Below are positions 50,987 through 60,452 of a stretch of DNA of 64,000 nucleotides, in pieces (the stretch's first letter is position 1; every line of letters starts with the position of its first letter). The translations under genes were made by a program, and so were the position numbers. This DNA is from Streptomyces sp. NBC_00659 (GTDB lineage: Bacteria; Actinomycetota; Actinomycetes; Streptomycetales; Streptomycetaceae), in assembly GCF_036226925.1 (NCBI RefSeq), contig NZ_CP109031.1, forward strand, positions 7,192,001-7,256,000, given 5' to 3'. The notes under the pieces are model-generated. The model had not been told where the DNA came from, ran no database searches, and saw only the letters and a program-made list of their open reading frames with translations.

Positions 50987-52723
50987 ATGCCCGTCGAACC
51001 CGCCGAGGACCGCTCTCTCAGCCCGTACACCGGCCGTACCCGCGCCCATTGGGAGGCGACCGCCGATGCCCTGCTCGCCGCGGTCGCCCCGTACGCCACC
51101 GACGACCAGGCCCTCTACCACTTCCCCGGAAACCGCACGAGCAGCGCGGGCAGACTCTCCGACGGCCTGGAGGGCTACGCCCGTACGCTGCTGCTGGCGG
51201 GCTTCCGTCGTGACGAGAAGACCCTGGAGCGGTACGCGCGGGGGCTGGCCGCCGGAACGGCGGGCGTCTGGCCCCGGGTCGAGGACCGCAGCCAGCCACT
51301 CGTCGAGGCCGCCTCGATCGCGCTCGCGCTGCGGCTGACCCGGCCCCTGCTGTGGGACCGGCTGGACGACGGCGTGCGGGAACGGGCCGCCGCATGGCTC
51401 GGTGACGCGCTGACGGCCGAACCCTGGGCCTGCAACTGGGAGTTGTTCCCGGTGACGGTCGGCGGCTTCCTCCAGGAGATCGGCTACGAGCCCGAGGCGT
51501 CGCGCGCGGCGATCGACCGCGGCCTGGAGCGCATCGAGCAGTGGTATCTCGGGGACGGGTGGTACACCGACGGCCACGGGCGCAAGTTCGACTACTACAA
51601 CGGCTGGGCGATGCACCTCTATCCGGTGCTGCACGCCTGGCTGGCGGACGACGCCCGGCTGCTCGACCTGTACGCCGGCCGTCTGGAGGCCCATCTCGGC
51701 GACTACGCCCGCCTGTTCGGCGGTGACGGCGCGCCGATGCTCCAAGGCCGCTCGCTCACCTACCGCTTCGCGGCCACCGCCCCCCTGTGGCTCGGCGCGC
51801 TCACCGGCCGAACCCCCCTGTCCCCGGGCGAGACCCGGCGCCTCGCCTCCGGCGCCCTCGGCTACTTCCTCGACCGGGGCGCGGTGGACGGCAACGGCCT
51901 GCTCACCCTCGGCTGGCACGGCCCCGACGAGGCGTTCGTGCAGCACTATTCCGGCCCCGCCTCGCCGTACTGGGCGAGCAAGGCCTTCGTCGCCCTGCTG
52001 CTGCCCCCGGAGCACGAGGTCTGGACGGCCACGGAGGAACCGGGCCCGGCGGAACGCGTCGACGCCGTCACTCCGGTCGGACCGCCCAACTGGCTGCTCC
52101 AGTCGACACGTTCGGACGGACTGGTCCGCCTCCACAACCACGGCAGCGAGGACGTCCGCTACGACCCCTACTACACGCGGCTCGCCTACTCGACGGTGAC
52201 GGCGCCCTCACCGTCGTACGACAACAGCGTGATCGTCGGTGCCGGCGCGAGCCGGACGCGGATCGTGCCGCTCGGCGTCGGTGAGGGCTGGGCGGCGTCC
52301 CGGCACACTGTTTCGGAGGGCGTCGAGGCAGGCTGCCTCGTGGTCGCGCGGGGGGCCGTGGAGGTCCGGGCCCACCTGGTGTCGGGCGCGGACCCCGGGA
52401 CGCCGGTACGGGTCACGGGCTGGGCCGCGCAGGACGGCGCGCGCTCCGAACTCCTGCCCGCGCACGGCCTGTCGGGAACGGGGGAGGGCGTCACCGGGGA
52501 CGGCCCGTCCCTCTTCGTCGCGCTCGTCCGCCTCACGGCCGACCGGGACCCGCTCCCGCTCACGGACCTGGTGTCCGTGCGGGTGACGACGCCCGAGGAC
52601 AAGGGATCCGGAGCGTACGACGTGATGGTGACCTGGGCCGCCGGAGGAACGGCGTGCTTCCGGTTCGACGGCACCGGCGGAATCGTCCCCCTGAACGGCG
52701 GCGACCTCACCGGCATTCCCTAG
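50987..52723 (+). CDS. DUF2264 protein, probable (alpha/alpha)6-barrel carbohydrate-active protein
   Basis: 578 residues, no signal peptide. The N-terminal ~350 residues are helical with the DUF2264 signatures YHFPGNRTSSAGRLSDGLEGYARTLLLAGFR, NWELFPVTVGGFLQEIGYE, DGWYTDGHGRKFDYYNGWAMHLYPVL and GRSLTYRFAATAPLWLG; the rest is beta-rich. The family accompanies pectin and uronate genes in Streptomyces, which suggests intracellular processing of oligosaccharides released by the secreted lyase. No catalytic residue is established. ATG 50987 with GGAAG about 9 nt upstream. Confidence 0.8.
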   Translation: MPVEPAEDRSLSPYTGRTRAHWEATADALLAAVAPYATDDQALYHFPGNRTSSAGRLSDGLEGYARTLLLAGFRRDEKTLERYARGLAAGTAGVWPRVEDRSQPLVEAASIALALRLTRPLLWDRLDDGVRERAAAWLGDALTAEPWACNWELFPVTVGGFLQEIGYEPEASRAAIDRGLERIEQWYLGDGWYTDGHGRKFDYYNGWAMHLYPVLHAWLADDARLLDLYAGRLEAHLGDYARLFGGDGAPMLQGRSLTYRFAATAPLWLGALTGRTPLSPGETRRLASGALGYFLDRGAVDGNGLLTLGWHGPDEAFVQHYSGPASPYWASKAFVALLLPPEHEVWTATEEPGPAERVDAVTPVGPPNWLLQSTRSDGLVRLHNHGSEDVRYDPYYTRLAYSTVTAPSPSYDNSVIVGAGASRTRIVPLGVGEGWAASRHTVSEGVEAGCLVVARGAVEVRAHLVSGADPGTPVRVTGWAAQDGARSELLPAHGLSGTGEGVTGDGPSLFVALVRLTADRDPLPLTDLVSVRVTTPEDKGSGAYDVMVTWAAGGTACFRFDGTGGIVPLNGGDLTGIP

Positions 52724-52771
52724 AGTTCGGAGTGAGGCGGAAAAGGATCCGCCGGGGCAGGGGGGTGTGTC

Positions 52772-53515
52772 ATGGGTGGTCCGGACGAGGGCCGGGGCGG
52801 CAGAGCGGACGCCGGCCCGGTGAACGCGGATCAGATGATCGCGGAGGCGCGGAAGGCGTTCTTCGTGATGTTCGGTTTCCTGGCGATCGTCTGGCTGGTG
52901 CAACTGGCCAACTACGCCGACGATTACGCGTTCTCGCGGGACTACGGTCTGGTGTCGGACGACATCGGCACGCTGCCCGACATACTCAGCGCGCCCTTCC
53001 TGCACTGGAGCTGGGCGCACATCGAGAGCAACTCCGGCCCGCTGTTCGTCTTCGGCTTCCTCGCCGCCTACCGAGGTGTGGTCCGCTTTCTCGGACTGAG
53101 CCTGCTGGTGGCGACGACCAGCGGGCTCGTGGTGTGGTTCTTCGAACGAGGCCATGTGGAAACGGTGGGTGCGAGCGGCCTGATCTTCGGCTACTTCGGT
53201 TACGTCGTGGTCCGCGGGATCTTCGACCGGCACCTGATCGACACCCTGATCGGTGTCGTCATGGCGGCATCCTTCGCCTACATGCTCACCGTCGCGGTAC
53301 CAGGGACACCGGGGGTGAGCTGGCTCGGCCACCTCGGCGGCCTGATCGGAGGCCTGGCCGGCGCCTGGCTCTTCCGCGACCGCCGCCCCCGCCCCCTGCC
53401 GCCCACCCGCTCCGACGGCGGCGGAGGGGCCCCCGCCCGCCGCGCCCCGAACCCGGACCCCACCAACCCGCGCGCGGACCTGCACAAGGAACTGGGCGAT
53501 CTGGGGCTGCTCTAG
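52772..53515 (+). CDS. Rhomboid-family intramembrane serine protease
   Basis: 247-residue membrane protein with six hydrophobic segments. Catalytic pair: Ser135 in VGASGLIFG and His187 in WLGHLGGLIGG; the HxxxN-type motif is HIESN (His83-Asn87). It cleaves membrane-anchored proteins within the bilayer. The cytosolic C-terminal 50 residues are Pro/Arg-rich. It converges with an MMPL gene and ends at a strong hairpin. Substrate unknown. Confidence 0.85.
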   Translation: MGGPDEGRGGRADAGPVNADQMIAEARKAFFVMFGFLAIVWLVQLANYADDYAFSRDYGLVSDDIGTLPDILSAPFLHWSWAHIESNSGPLFVFGFLAAYRGVVRFLGLSLLVATTSGLVVWFFERGHVETVGASGLIFGYFGYVVVRGIFDRHLIDTLIGVVMAASFAYMLTVAVPGTPGVSWLGHLGGLIGGLAGAWLFRDRRPRPLPPTRSDGGGGAPARRAPNPDPTNPRADLHKELGDLGLL

Positions 53516-53560
53516 ACGAGCGTTCGCCGTCCCGGGCCGGTCGGTTGCCGATGCGCGCCT

Positions 53561-53592
53561 GTGCCCGCCTCCCGGGCGGTGGAGGCGGGCAC
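53561..53592. terminator. Bidirectional terminator between rhomboid and MMPL genes
   Basis: Perfect 12-bp arms GTGCCCGCCTCC / GGAGGCGGGCAC around an 8-nt loop, between two convergent genes. Confidence 0.8.
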
Positions 53593-53614
53593 GCACCGGG
53601 GTGCGGTCGCGTGG

Positions 53615-55840
53615 TCAGACCTCCGTCGAGTTCTTCAGGTACGGCGGCTTCGACGCAGCCGCGGGCCGGGGCGCGGGACCGCCTTCGCTGAGACCGAACC
53701 GTCCGTGGAAGCCGCGCAGGAAGCCGGGCGCGTACCAGGCCGAGCGGCCGAGCAGGCGCATCGCGGCGGGGACGAGGACGCCGCGTACGGCGACGGCGTC
53801 GATGAGGATGGCCAGTCCGGCGCCGAGGCCGAACATCTGCATGAAGCTGACCTCGGCGGTGACGAAGGCGAAGAAGCTCACCGCGAGCAGACAGGCCGCC
53901 GCGGTGACGATGCGTCCCGTGTGGCCGAGGCCGTCCCCGACGGCGGTCTCGGTGTCCTCGCCCTGGTCGTGGAGTTCCTTGATCCGGCTGGTGACGAACA
54001 CCTCGTAGTCCATGGAGAGTCCGAAGGCGATGCAGACCATCAGCACGGTCATCGCCGTCTCCATCGGCTGCGCGGTGACGCCGAACAGGGAGGCGAGATG
54101 GCCGTCCTGGAAGATCCAGGTCACGACGCCGAGGGTCGCGCCCAGACTGATGACGTTGAGGACCAGCGCGCGCAGTGGCTGCACGACGCTGCCGGTGAAC
54201 AGGAAGAGCAGGGCGAAGGTGGTGAGCGCCACCAGGCCCAGGGCGAGCGGGATCCGGCTGCCGACGGAGTGCTTGGAGTCGACCAGCGCGGCGTCGACTC
54301 CGCCGACCAGGGGCTGTGATCCGGCGGGCGGTGCGACCGCCCGCACGTCCTCGACCAGGCTCTGGGCGGCGTCCGACTTCGGTACCAGGCCGCTCACCAC
54401 GTTGATCCGCTGTGCGTCGGGGCGGCTGAGGGCGGCGTCGCCGGCCGCGGTGGACCGACCGTCGACATAGGTTCCCGGGCCCGCCTCGACGCGGAGGACG
54501 CCCTTGAGCGTGGACAGTTCGGTCGCGTACGAGTCCAGCGAGGCCTTGTCCACCGGCTGGTCGATGACGACGTGGACGGCCGCGTCGTCACTTCCCTCGA
54601 ACTTGTCCCGTAGCTCCGTGGCGACCTGACGGCTCTGAGCGTCCTCGGGCAGCACGCGTTCGTCGGGCGTGCCGAGGCTGATGCCGAGCAGCGGGCTCGC
54701 GGCCAGCAGCAGCACCGCGAGCACGGGCAGCGCGGTGAGCGCGGGCCGCCGCATGACGGTGCGGGCCAGCCGTCCCCACAGGGGCGCCCTGGTGGCGACG
54801 CGCCCCGGCCTGGCCCACGGCAGCCGCCCGCTGTTGACCCGGTGCCCCAGGGTGACGAACAGCGCCGGCATCACGAACAGGGTGGCGACGGCCGCGATGG
54901 CGACGACACCGATCCCCGCGTAGCCGAACGACCGGAGGAAGTACTGCGGGAACACCAGGAGCGCGGCGAGTGCCACGGCCACCGTCGCGGCGGAGAACGC
55001 GATCGTACGGCCCGCGGTGCGCACGGTGTGCCGTACGGCGTCGTCCACGGCTTCCCCGATCGCGAGCCGCTCCCGGAACCGGCTGATCATCAGCAGGGCG
55101 TAGTCGATGCCGAGGCCGAGGCCCAGGGCCGTGGTCAGATTGGTCGCGTTGACGGAGACATCGGTGGCGCCGCCGAGGAGGGTCAGCTCGGCGAACGTAC
55201 CCGCGATGGCGACGATCGCCACGACCAGCGGCAACAGGGCCGCGACCACGCTGCCGAAGACGAACAGGAGCAGGACGAGAGTCACCGGTACGGCGATTCC
55301 CTCGGCCAGCACGAGGTCCTTGGGTACCTGTGTCGACATGTCGTCGCTCACCGCGGCGCCGCCTCCGGCCCGTACGCCGAGCCCGCCGGCGTGACGTCCG
55401 GTGTATTTGTCGATGAGGGCCCTGGCGTTCTTCTCCCGCTGGGTGTCGTCACCCTTCACATGGGCGAGCACCAGGGCTTCGCGGCCGTCCCCGGAGCGGA
55501 GGGCCGGGCTGTCCGAGTCCCAGTACGAGACCACGTTCCGCAGGTTCCGCTCCGCCCTGAGGTCGGCCGCCAGGGCCCGGCCGCTCCGCTCGGCGGCCGG
55601 CGTGTCGACGCGGCCCTTCTCCGCACGGACCATCAGGACCAGGTTCGTCTCCCCGCCGAACCTCCCGTCGATGACCTTCTCGGCCCGGCTGGACTGCGAG
55701 GCCGGGTCGTCGAACCCGCCCCCCTTCAGCTTGCCGAACACGCCGACGCCGAGGGCGCCCATGAGGACCACGGCAACGAAGGCGACGGCGAGTACCAACC
55801 GGGCCCGGCGGATGGCCAGTTCGGCCAAGCGGTCAAACAT
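53615..55840 (-). CDS. MMPL family RND-type exporter, paired with TetR
   Basis: 741-residue inner-membrane transporter with two RND repeats: TM1 ARLVLAVAFVAVVLMGALGVG, then an extracellular domain, GLGLGIDYALLMISRFRER and FGLSMDYEVFVTSRIKEL proton-relay segments, and a C-terminal tail of 35 residues. Similar proteins export lipids or drugs. AGGAG lies 8 nt before the ATG at 55840. It is divergent from a TetR gene 102 bp away, the usual arrangement for a drug-responsive pump. Confidence 0.92.
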   Translation of the reverse strand: MFDRLAELAIRRARLVLAVAFVAVVLMGALGVGVFGKLKGGGFDDPASQSSRAEKVIDGRFGGETNLVLMVRAEKGRVDTPAAERSGRALAADLRAERNLRNVVSYWDSDSPALRSGDGREALVLAHVKGDDTQREKNARALIDKYTGRHAGGLGVRAGGGAAVSDDMSTQVPKDLVLAEGIAVPVTLVLLLFVFGSVVAALLPLVVAIVAIAGTFAELTLLGGATDVSVNATNLTTALGLGLGIDYALLMISRFRERLAIGEAVDDAVRHTVRTAGRTIAFSAATVAVALAALLVFPQYFLRSFGYAGIGVVAIAAVATLFVMPALFVTLGHRVNSGRLPWARPGRVATRAPLWGRLARTVMRRPALTALPVLAVLLLAASPLLGISLGTPDERVLPEDAQSRQVATELRDKFEGSDDAAVHVVIDQPVDKASLDSYATELSTLKGVLRVEAGPGTYVDGRSTAAGDAALSRPDAQRINVVSGLVPKSDAAQSLVEDVRAVAPPAGSQPLVGGVDAALVDSKHSVGSRIPLALGLVALTTFALLFLFTGSVVQPLRALVLNVISLGATLGVVTWIFQDGHLASLFGVTAQPMETAMTVLMVCIAFGLSMDYEVFVTSRIKELHDQGEDTETAVGDGLGHTGRIVTAAACLLAVSFFAFVTAEVSFMQMFGLGAGLAILIDAVAVRGVLVPAAMRLLGRSAWYAPGFLRGFHGRFGLSEGGPAPRPAAASKPPYLKNSTEV

Positions 55841-55915
55841 GACCGTTCTCCTTTGAGAGGGGAGTTCGACAGGGGAGGGGAACTGGCGCCACGAACGAAG
55901 CTAGCGGGCGGCAAA

Positions 55916-55936
55916 AACATTTGGCAGTGTTAGATT
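55916..55936. promoter_or_regulatory. TetR operator candidate and -10 box of the TetR gene
   Basis: Imperfect dyad AACA-N8-TGTT (55916-55931) overlaps a TAGATT box (55931-55936) that lies 6 nt before the TetR ATG at 55943. Placed to control the TetR gene and the divergent MMPL pump. Confidence 0.5.
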
Positions 55937-55942
55937 TTCCTC

Positions 55943-56767
55943 ATGCCCGCACACGAACCCGTGACGGTTCCACCCCCGCCGCCCTCCCTGCGCCAGCGGC
56001 GCCGTGCGGTCGCCGTCCAGGAGATCCTGGACGCCGCCGAGCGCCACCTCGCCGAGCACGGGCCGCACGCGCTGTCCCTGCGCGCGGTCGCCCGGGGACT
56101 GGGTATGACCGTGCAGGCGCTCTACCACTACTTTCCGAGCCGGGACGCCCTTGTCACGGCGCTCATCACCAAGGCGTACGACGACTTGGCCGACGCCGTT
56201 CGGGCCGCCGTCGACAACGGCGGGACCCAGGCGGACGGTTCGGTCCTGCCGGGGACGGTGGTCGCTGCCGAGGGCTATCGCAGATGGGCGATCGACAACC
56301 CGGAGCGGTTCCAGCTTCTCTACGGAACGCCGTTGCGGTACTACGCGGCCCCTCTCGACGGCCCGACCACCCGGGCGGTCCGCCGGATGGGCGCGGCCTT
56401 CCAGCGCGAGCTGTTCGGCGGATTCACCCCTGCGCAGCTCGCCGCGGCCGACGTCCCCCCGCTCTCACCCTCGCTGCGGGCCCACCTGGAACACATGCCG
56501 GCGGAGAGCCCGGAAGCAGCCGTGCCGCCCGCCGCGACCGCTCTCTTCCTGAGCGCGTGGGGGCACCTGCACGGCCTGGTCATCCTGGAGGTGTTCGGCC
56601 ACACGGACTTCCTCGGCGACCACCGGGCCGAGATCTTCCGGACGGCGATATCGAACCTGCTGGAGGATGTGCACCGCCGTATCTCCACCCCTGTGGAGGC
56701 CCGCAACATCACGGCGCTGGACGCGCCCTTCCGCGCCGAGGGCGACGTCGCCACGGCGGGCGGCTGA
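55943..56767 (+). CDS. TetR-family repressor of the adjacent MMPL pump
   Basis: 274 residues. Helix-turn-helix AVQEILDAAERHLAEHGPHALSLRAVARGLGMTVQALYHYFPSRDALVTALI at residues ~24-75, then an all-helical ligand domain ending in a longer tail than usual. It probably binds the dyad in the shared promoter and releases in response to a pump substrate. A leaderless transcript is likely (TAGATT at 6 nt). Confidence 0.88.
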   Translation: MPAHEPVTVPPPPPSLRQRRRAVAVQEILDAAERHLAEHGPHALSLRAVARGLGMTVQALYHYFPSRDALVTALITKAYDDLADAVRAAVDNGGTQADGSVLPGTVVAAEGYRRWAIDNPERFQLLYGTPLRYYAAPLDGPTTRAVRRMGAAFQRELFGGFTPAQLAAADVPPLSPSLRAHLEHMPAESPEAAVPPAATALFLSAWGHLHGLVILEVFGHTDFLGDHRAEIFRTAISNLLEDVHRRISTPVEARNITALDAPFRAEGDVATAGG

Positions 56768-56897
56768 AGCCACCGCAGAGCCGGGGTCGTCAGGAGAATC
56801 GGCCAGAGGCGGCATAGCATGGCGCAACGGGCGAAAAGCTCACTCCCTGTGCCGCGTCCACGAGAGGGACGGCCCCCGAGCGATGACAGGAACAGAG

Positions 56898-57737
56898 ATG
56901 GCCGCCTCGTACGAAACCATCAGGACGAGGCTGGACGGCACCGTCCTGTGCGCCACGTTCGACGCGCCGCCGATGAATCTCATCGGCCCCGAGGTCGTGC
57001 GGGACCTGGTCGCGCTGCTGGAGGAACTGTCACGCCCGACCGCCCCGCGCGTGGTGATCTTCGACAGTGCCGACGCCGACTTCTTCTTCCCGCACGTCGA
57101 CATGACGAAGGTCCCCGAGTACACCGCCGAGGCCGCGAAGGCCGGAGGCCCCGGCGACGCCTCCCTGGGCATGCTGTTCCGCAGACTGAGCCTGCTGCCG
57201 GCCGTCACCGTCGCCAAGCTGCGCGGCCGTGCCCGGGGAGCGGGCAGTGAGTTCCTCCTCGCCTGCGACATGCGCTTCGCCTCCCGGGAGAACGCCGTCC
57301 TGGGCCAGCCCGAAGTGGGAATCGGGGCACCCCCCGGCGCGGGCGCGATCCAGCACCTCACCCGGCTGATGGGCCGGGGCTGCGCACTGGAAGCCGTGCT
57401 GACGTCGTCGGACTTCGACGCGGACCTCGCCGAACGCTATGGATGGATCAACCGTGCGGTCCCCGACGCCGAACTGGACGCGTTCGTCGCGGATGTCGCC
57501 GCGCGCGTCAGCGGATTCCCCCGCGACGCGCTGATCGCGGCCAAGTCGGCCGTCAACGCCGTCAGCCTGCCGAGTCCTGCCGAAGTACGCGCGGACGCCG
57601 CCCTGTTCCAGCAACTCGTCCGGTCCGAGGAGACTCGGCGGCGTACGGCCGAGCTGTTCAAACAGGGCTTCCAGACCCGTGGAGCCACCGAACTCGGCCT
57701 CGGAGAAGCACTGGGCCGCCTGAAGGCCGCCGACTGA
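56898..57737 (+). CDS. Enoyl-CoA hydratase/isomerase family protein
   Basis: 279 residues of crotonase fold: DGTVLCATFDAPPMNLIG, LRGRARGAGSEFLLACDMRFASRENAVLGQPEVGIGAPPGAGA and the C-terminal trimerisation helices. In hydratases two Glu are catalytic; the second region here (GAGSEFLLACD and GQPEVGIG) keeps one or both, so activity is plausible. Substrate unknown. The ATG at 56898 has AGGA 6 nt upstream; ATG 56883 would add MTGTE. It lies alone between two TetR genes. Confidence 0.8.
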   Translation: MAASYETIRTRLDGTVLCATFDAPPMNLIGPEVVRDLVALLEELSRPTAPRVVIFDSADADFFFPHVDMTKVPEYTAEAAKAGGPGDASLGMLFRRLSLLPAVTVAKLRGRARGAGSEFLLACDMRFASRENAVLGQPEVGIGAPPGAGAIQHLTRLMGRGCALEAVLTSSDFDADLAERYGWINRAVPDAELDAFVADVAARVSGFPRDALIAAKSAVNAVSLPSPAEVRADAALFQQLVRSEETRRRTAELFKQGFQTRGATELGLGEALGRLKAAD

Positions 57738-57901
57738 TGAGCGGTCCACAGGGCCGCCATTCGTCCGTGAGCTCGCGGACCGGTCCGTGGCGGACGGTCG
57801 GCGCCACGACGCCGACGCGGTGCCCGGTGGGCGACCGGCAGGCGTCGTCGCACAGCTGGTCTCGCCTGCCGGTTTCGTAGGCCCGGAGCGAGGGGCGCCG
57901 G

Positions 57902-58495
57902 TCAGGTCCCGTCCTCGGCGCGCGGCCAGTTCTCCAGGGTCACGTGCAGTGCGTCCAGCGCGTGTCTCCAGGACGTCTCCACGGAGCGCGGGGCACCGAA
58001 GCCGCCGATGGCCTCCAGGGCGCAGTAACCGTGGAACGTGCTGCGCAACAGGCGCACGGCGTCGGTCAGATCGGGCTCGGACAGCCCGTAGGCGCGGAGC
58101 ATTCCATAGGTGACCTCGGCGGTGACCTCCGCCGTGCGACGGTACTCCGGCCGCTCCGCGACCAGGGCCGGGTCGGGCTGAGTGTGGGTGGCCCGGTAGC
58201 GGCCGGGCCGCTCCAGCGCGTAGGCGCGATAGGCGTCGGCGAAGGCGACGAGGGCGTCCTTTCCGGCCCGTCCGGCCACGGCGGTGGCGATCCTGTCGAT
58301 CATCTCGCCGGACGCGAGCAGCGCCATGCGCTCGCGCAGCTCCCGGACGTTCCTCACATGCGCGTACATGCTCGCGTCCTTCACCCCGAACTGCCGGGCC
58401 AGCGCCGCCACCGTGACGTTCTCGAAGCCGATCTCGTCCGCGAGATCGGCCGCCGCCAGCACGACCCGCTCGGTCGTGAGTCCGGCACGAGCCAT
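57902..58495 (-). CDS. TetR-family regulator
   Basis: 197 residues. DNA-binding helices AGLTTERVVLAAADLADEIGFENVTVAALARQFGVKDASMYAHVRNVRELRERMALLA, then a ligand-binding part that ends with the TetR_C signature RSTFHGYCALEAIGGF. ATG 58495 has AAGGTGG 6 nt upstream. It is divergent from the PHP-domain gene (247 bp apart) and a candidate controller of it. Confidence 0.88.
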   Translation of the reverse strand: MARAGLTTERVVLAAADLADEIGFENVTVAALARQFGVKDASMYAHVRNVRELRERMALLASGEMIDRIATAVAGRAGKDALVAFADAYRAYALERPGRYRATHTQPDPALVAERPEYRRTAEVTAEVTYGMLRAYGLSEPDLTDAVRLLRSTFHGYCALEAIGGFGAPRSVETSWRHALDALHVTLENWPRAEDGT

Positions 58496-58515
58496 GAGGA
58501 CCACCTTTTAGCCAC

Positions 58516-58627
58516 GGAACATTTCCTGGGGAACCCAGGCAGAAGCCTAGTCCCGCATGGCCGCCGACTCCGTGGAATTCATGACGCAACGGACAGGGTG
58601 TGGAGCAACAGGCTTATAGGTAAAGCC
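58516..58627. promoter_or_regulatory. Dyads between the TetR and PHP genes
   Basis: GGAA-CAT-TTCC (58516-58526) lies 20 bp from the TetR start, and GGCTT-N7-AAGCC (58611-58627) lies midway to the PHP gene. Either may be the TetR site; sequence alone does not decide. Confidence 0.35.
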
Positions 58628-58742
58628 AGTTGACCGTTCCAGGTCGCCCCACGAACACGAGGGGGCCGCCCGCCGTTCATGCTCCGCCCCGAACCTCCTC
58701 ATGACGCGTCCGCAGGGGCGGGGCGGGATTCAGGAGGCGGTC

Positions 58743-60452
58743 ATGGGCCACACGCACGGACACGAGCACGGGCATCACCATCATCACCCGCACGGCCACG
58801 AGGGCACGGGTACCACGCTGCCCGCCGCCTTCGACACCGCCGTGCCCGACGAGGCCCTCACCCCCGAGCAGCGCTCGCGCCGCTCCCTGCTGCGCCGCGC
58901 GGGACTGCTCGGCGCCGGCCTCGCCGCCGCCGGCGTCCTCGCGCAGGGGGCCGCCACCCCCGCGTACGCCTCCACGGGCGGCCGGAGAAAGAACGGCTTC
59001 CTGTGGCTCGCCGGAGACCACCACATCCACACCCAGTACAGCAGCGACGGCAAGTACCGCGTCCGTGACCAGGTCCGGCAGGGCGCCGCGCACGGCCTGG
59101 ACTGGATGGTCATCACCGACCACGGCAGCGAGACCCACGCCAAGATCGGTGTGGACAAGGTCAACCCGGACATCCAGGCGGCCCGGGAGGCCTACGGGGA
59201 CACCCTCGTCTTCCAGGGCCTCGAATGGAACATCCCGGCCGCCGAGCACGGCACCGTCTTCGTCCACCCCGGCCGCAACGAGGTCGCGGTCCTCAAGCAG
59301 TTCGAGACCGACTACGACGGCAGCGTCAAGGGTGCCTCCGACTCGACGCCCGCCAACGAGGCGCTCGCCATCGCCGGCCTCAACTTCCTTGCCGAGCAGG
59401 TCCAGCGGCGCCGCGTCAAGGACATCCTGATGCTGGCCAACCACCCCGCCCGCAAGGGCCTCGACTCCCCGCACGAGATCCGTGCCTGGCGCGACGCGAC
59501 CCCCGCGTCCCACCAGATCGCCGTCGGTTTCGAGGGCGCGCCCGGCCACCAGGCCGGCGGCATCCAGAAGACGTACGGCATGGGCCTCGCGCGCGGTCTG
59601 TACGACAGCAGCCCGAGCGCCAACTCGTTCGCCGGCTACCCGCTGGAGAGCTACCGCACCTGGGGCGGCTTCGACTGGATGACGGCCACCGTCGGCGGTC
59701 TGTGGGACAGCCTCCTCGCCGAGGGCAAGCCCTGGTGGATCACCGCCAACTCCGACTCCCACCAGGTCTACACGGACACCGCAGTACGCGGCGGACCGGA
59801 CAGCGACTTCACCGCCAACGGCAGGCACACCGACCCGGTCTACGGCGGAAAGATCGACACCACCCAGGGCGACTACTGGCCCGGCCAGTACAGCCGTACG
59901 CACGTGGGCTCCGACGGATTCTCCTACGCGGCCGTGATGGACGGCATCCGCGCCGGCCGGGTCTGGGTCGACCACGGGCAGCTCATCAGCGGTCTCGACG
60001 CGCGCGTCTCCGGCGGCGGCCGCTGGGCCACCCTCGGCGGCGCCCTGCATGTGCGCAAGGGCACCCGGGTCACCCTGACCGTGGACATCGGACTGGCCGG
60101 CGGCCCCAACTGGGCCGGTTTCGTACCCAAGTTGGCTCGCGTCGACGTCGTCCAGGGCGATGTCACGGGCGCGGCCTCCGACCGGGACACGCTCACCGCC
60201 CCCACCGCGCGGGTCGCCAAGTCCTACGAGGTGAACAAGTCGGCCGGCACGGTCCGGCTCACCTACGACCTCGGCGCCGTCGACCGCCCGGTGTACGTCC
60301 GGCTGCGCGGCACCGACGGAAACCGCTCCGCCGTCGGCCTGAGGGGCGCGTCGGTCGACCCGGCGGGCCCGGCCGTGGACGTCCTCGGCGACGCGGACCC
60401 GTGGAAGGACCTGTGGTTCTACTCCAACCCGGTGTGGGTCCTCCCGTCGTGA
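58743..60452 (+). CDS. PHP-domain metal-dependent phosphoesterase with His-rich N-terminus and Tat signal
   Basis: 569 residues. The first 20 residues hold 11 His (MGHTHGHEHG, then HHHHH), a likely metal-binding tail. A Tat-type signal RRSLLRRAGLLGAGLAAAGVLA follows at residues ~46-67. The PHP fold begins at about residue 88 with GDHHIHTQYSSDG and continues with ITDHGS, a metal-rich phosphoesterase signature, and NSDSHQ at about residue 338. A C-terminal beta-sandwich-like part follows. AGGAGG precedes the ATG at 58743. The next gene overlaps as GTGA. Exported and probably phosphate- or metal-related; substrate unknown. Confidence 0.85.
   Translation: MGHTHGHEHGHHHHHPHGHEGTGTTLPAAFDTAVPDEALTPEQRSRRSLLRRAGLLGAGLAAAGVLAQGAATPAYASTGGRRKNGFLWLAGDHHIHTQYSSDGKYRVRDQVRQGAAHGLDWMVITDHGSETHAKIGVDKVNPDIQAAREAYGDTLVFQGLEWNIPAAEHGTVFVHPGRNEVAVLKQFETDYDGSVKGASDSTPANEALAIAGLNFLAEQVQRRRVKDILMLANHPARKGLDSPHEIRAWRDATPASHQIAVGFEGAPGHQAGGIQKTYGMGLARGLYDSSPSANSFAGYPLESYRTWGGFDWMTATVGGLWDSLLAEGKPWWITANSDSHQVYTDTAVRGGPDSDFTANGRHTDPVYGGKIDTTQGDYWPGQYSRTHVGSDGFSYAAVMDGIRAGRVWVDHGQLISGLDARVSGGGRWATLGGALHVRKGTRVTLTVDIGLAGGPNWAGFVPKLARVDVVQGDVTGAASDRDTLTAPTARVAKSYEVNKSAGTVRLTYDLGAVDRPVYVRLRGTDGNRSAVGLRGASVDPAGPAVDVLGDADPWKDLWFYSNPVWVLPS

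Noticed and set aside
57738..57901. Possible small gene between the enoyl-CoA hydratase and TetR genes
   Set aside because: No ribosome site or gene-like codon pattern; probably an untranslated convergent region.
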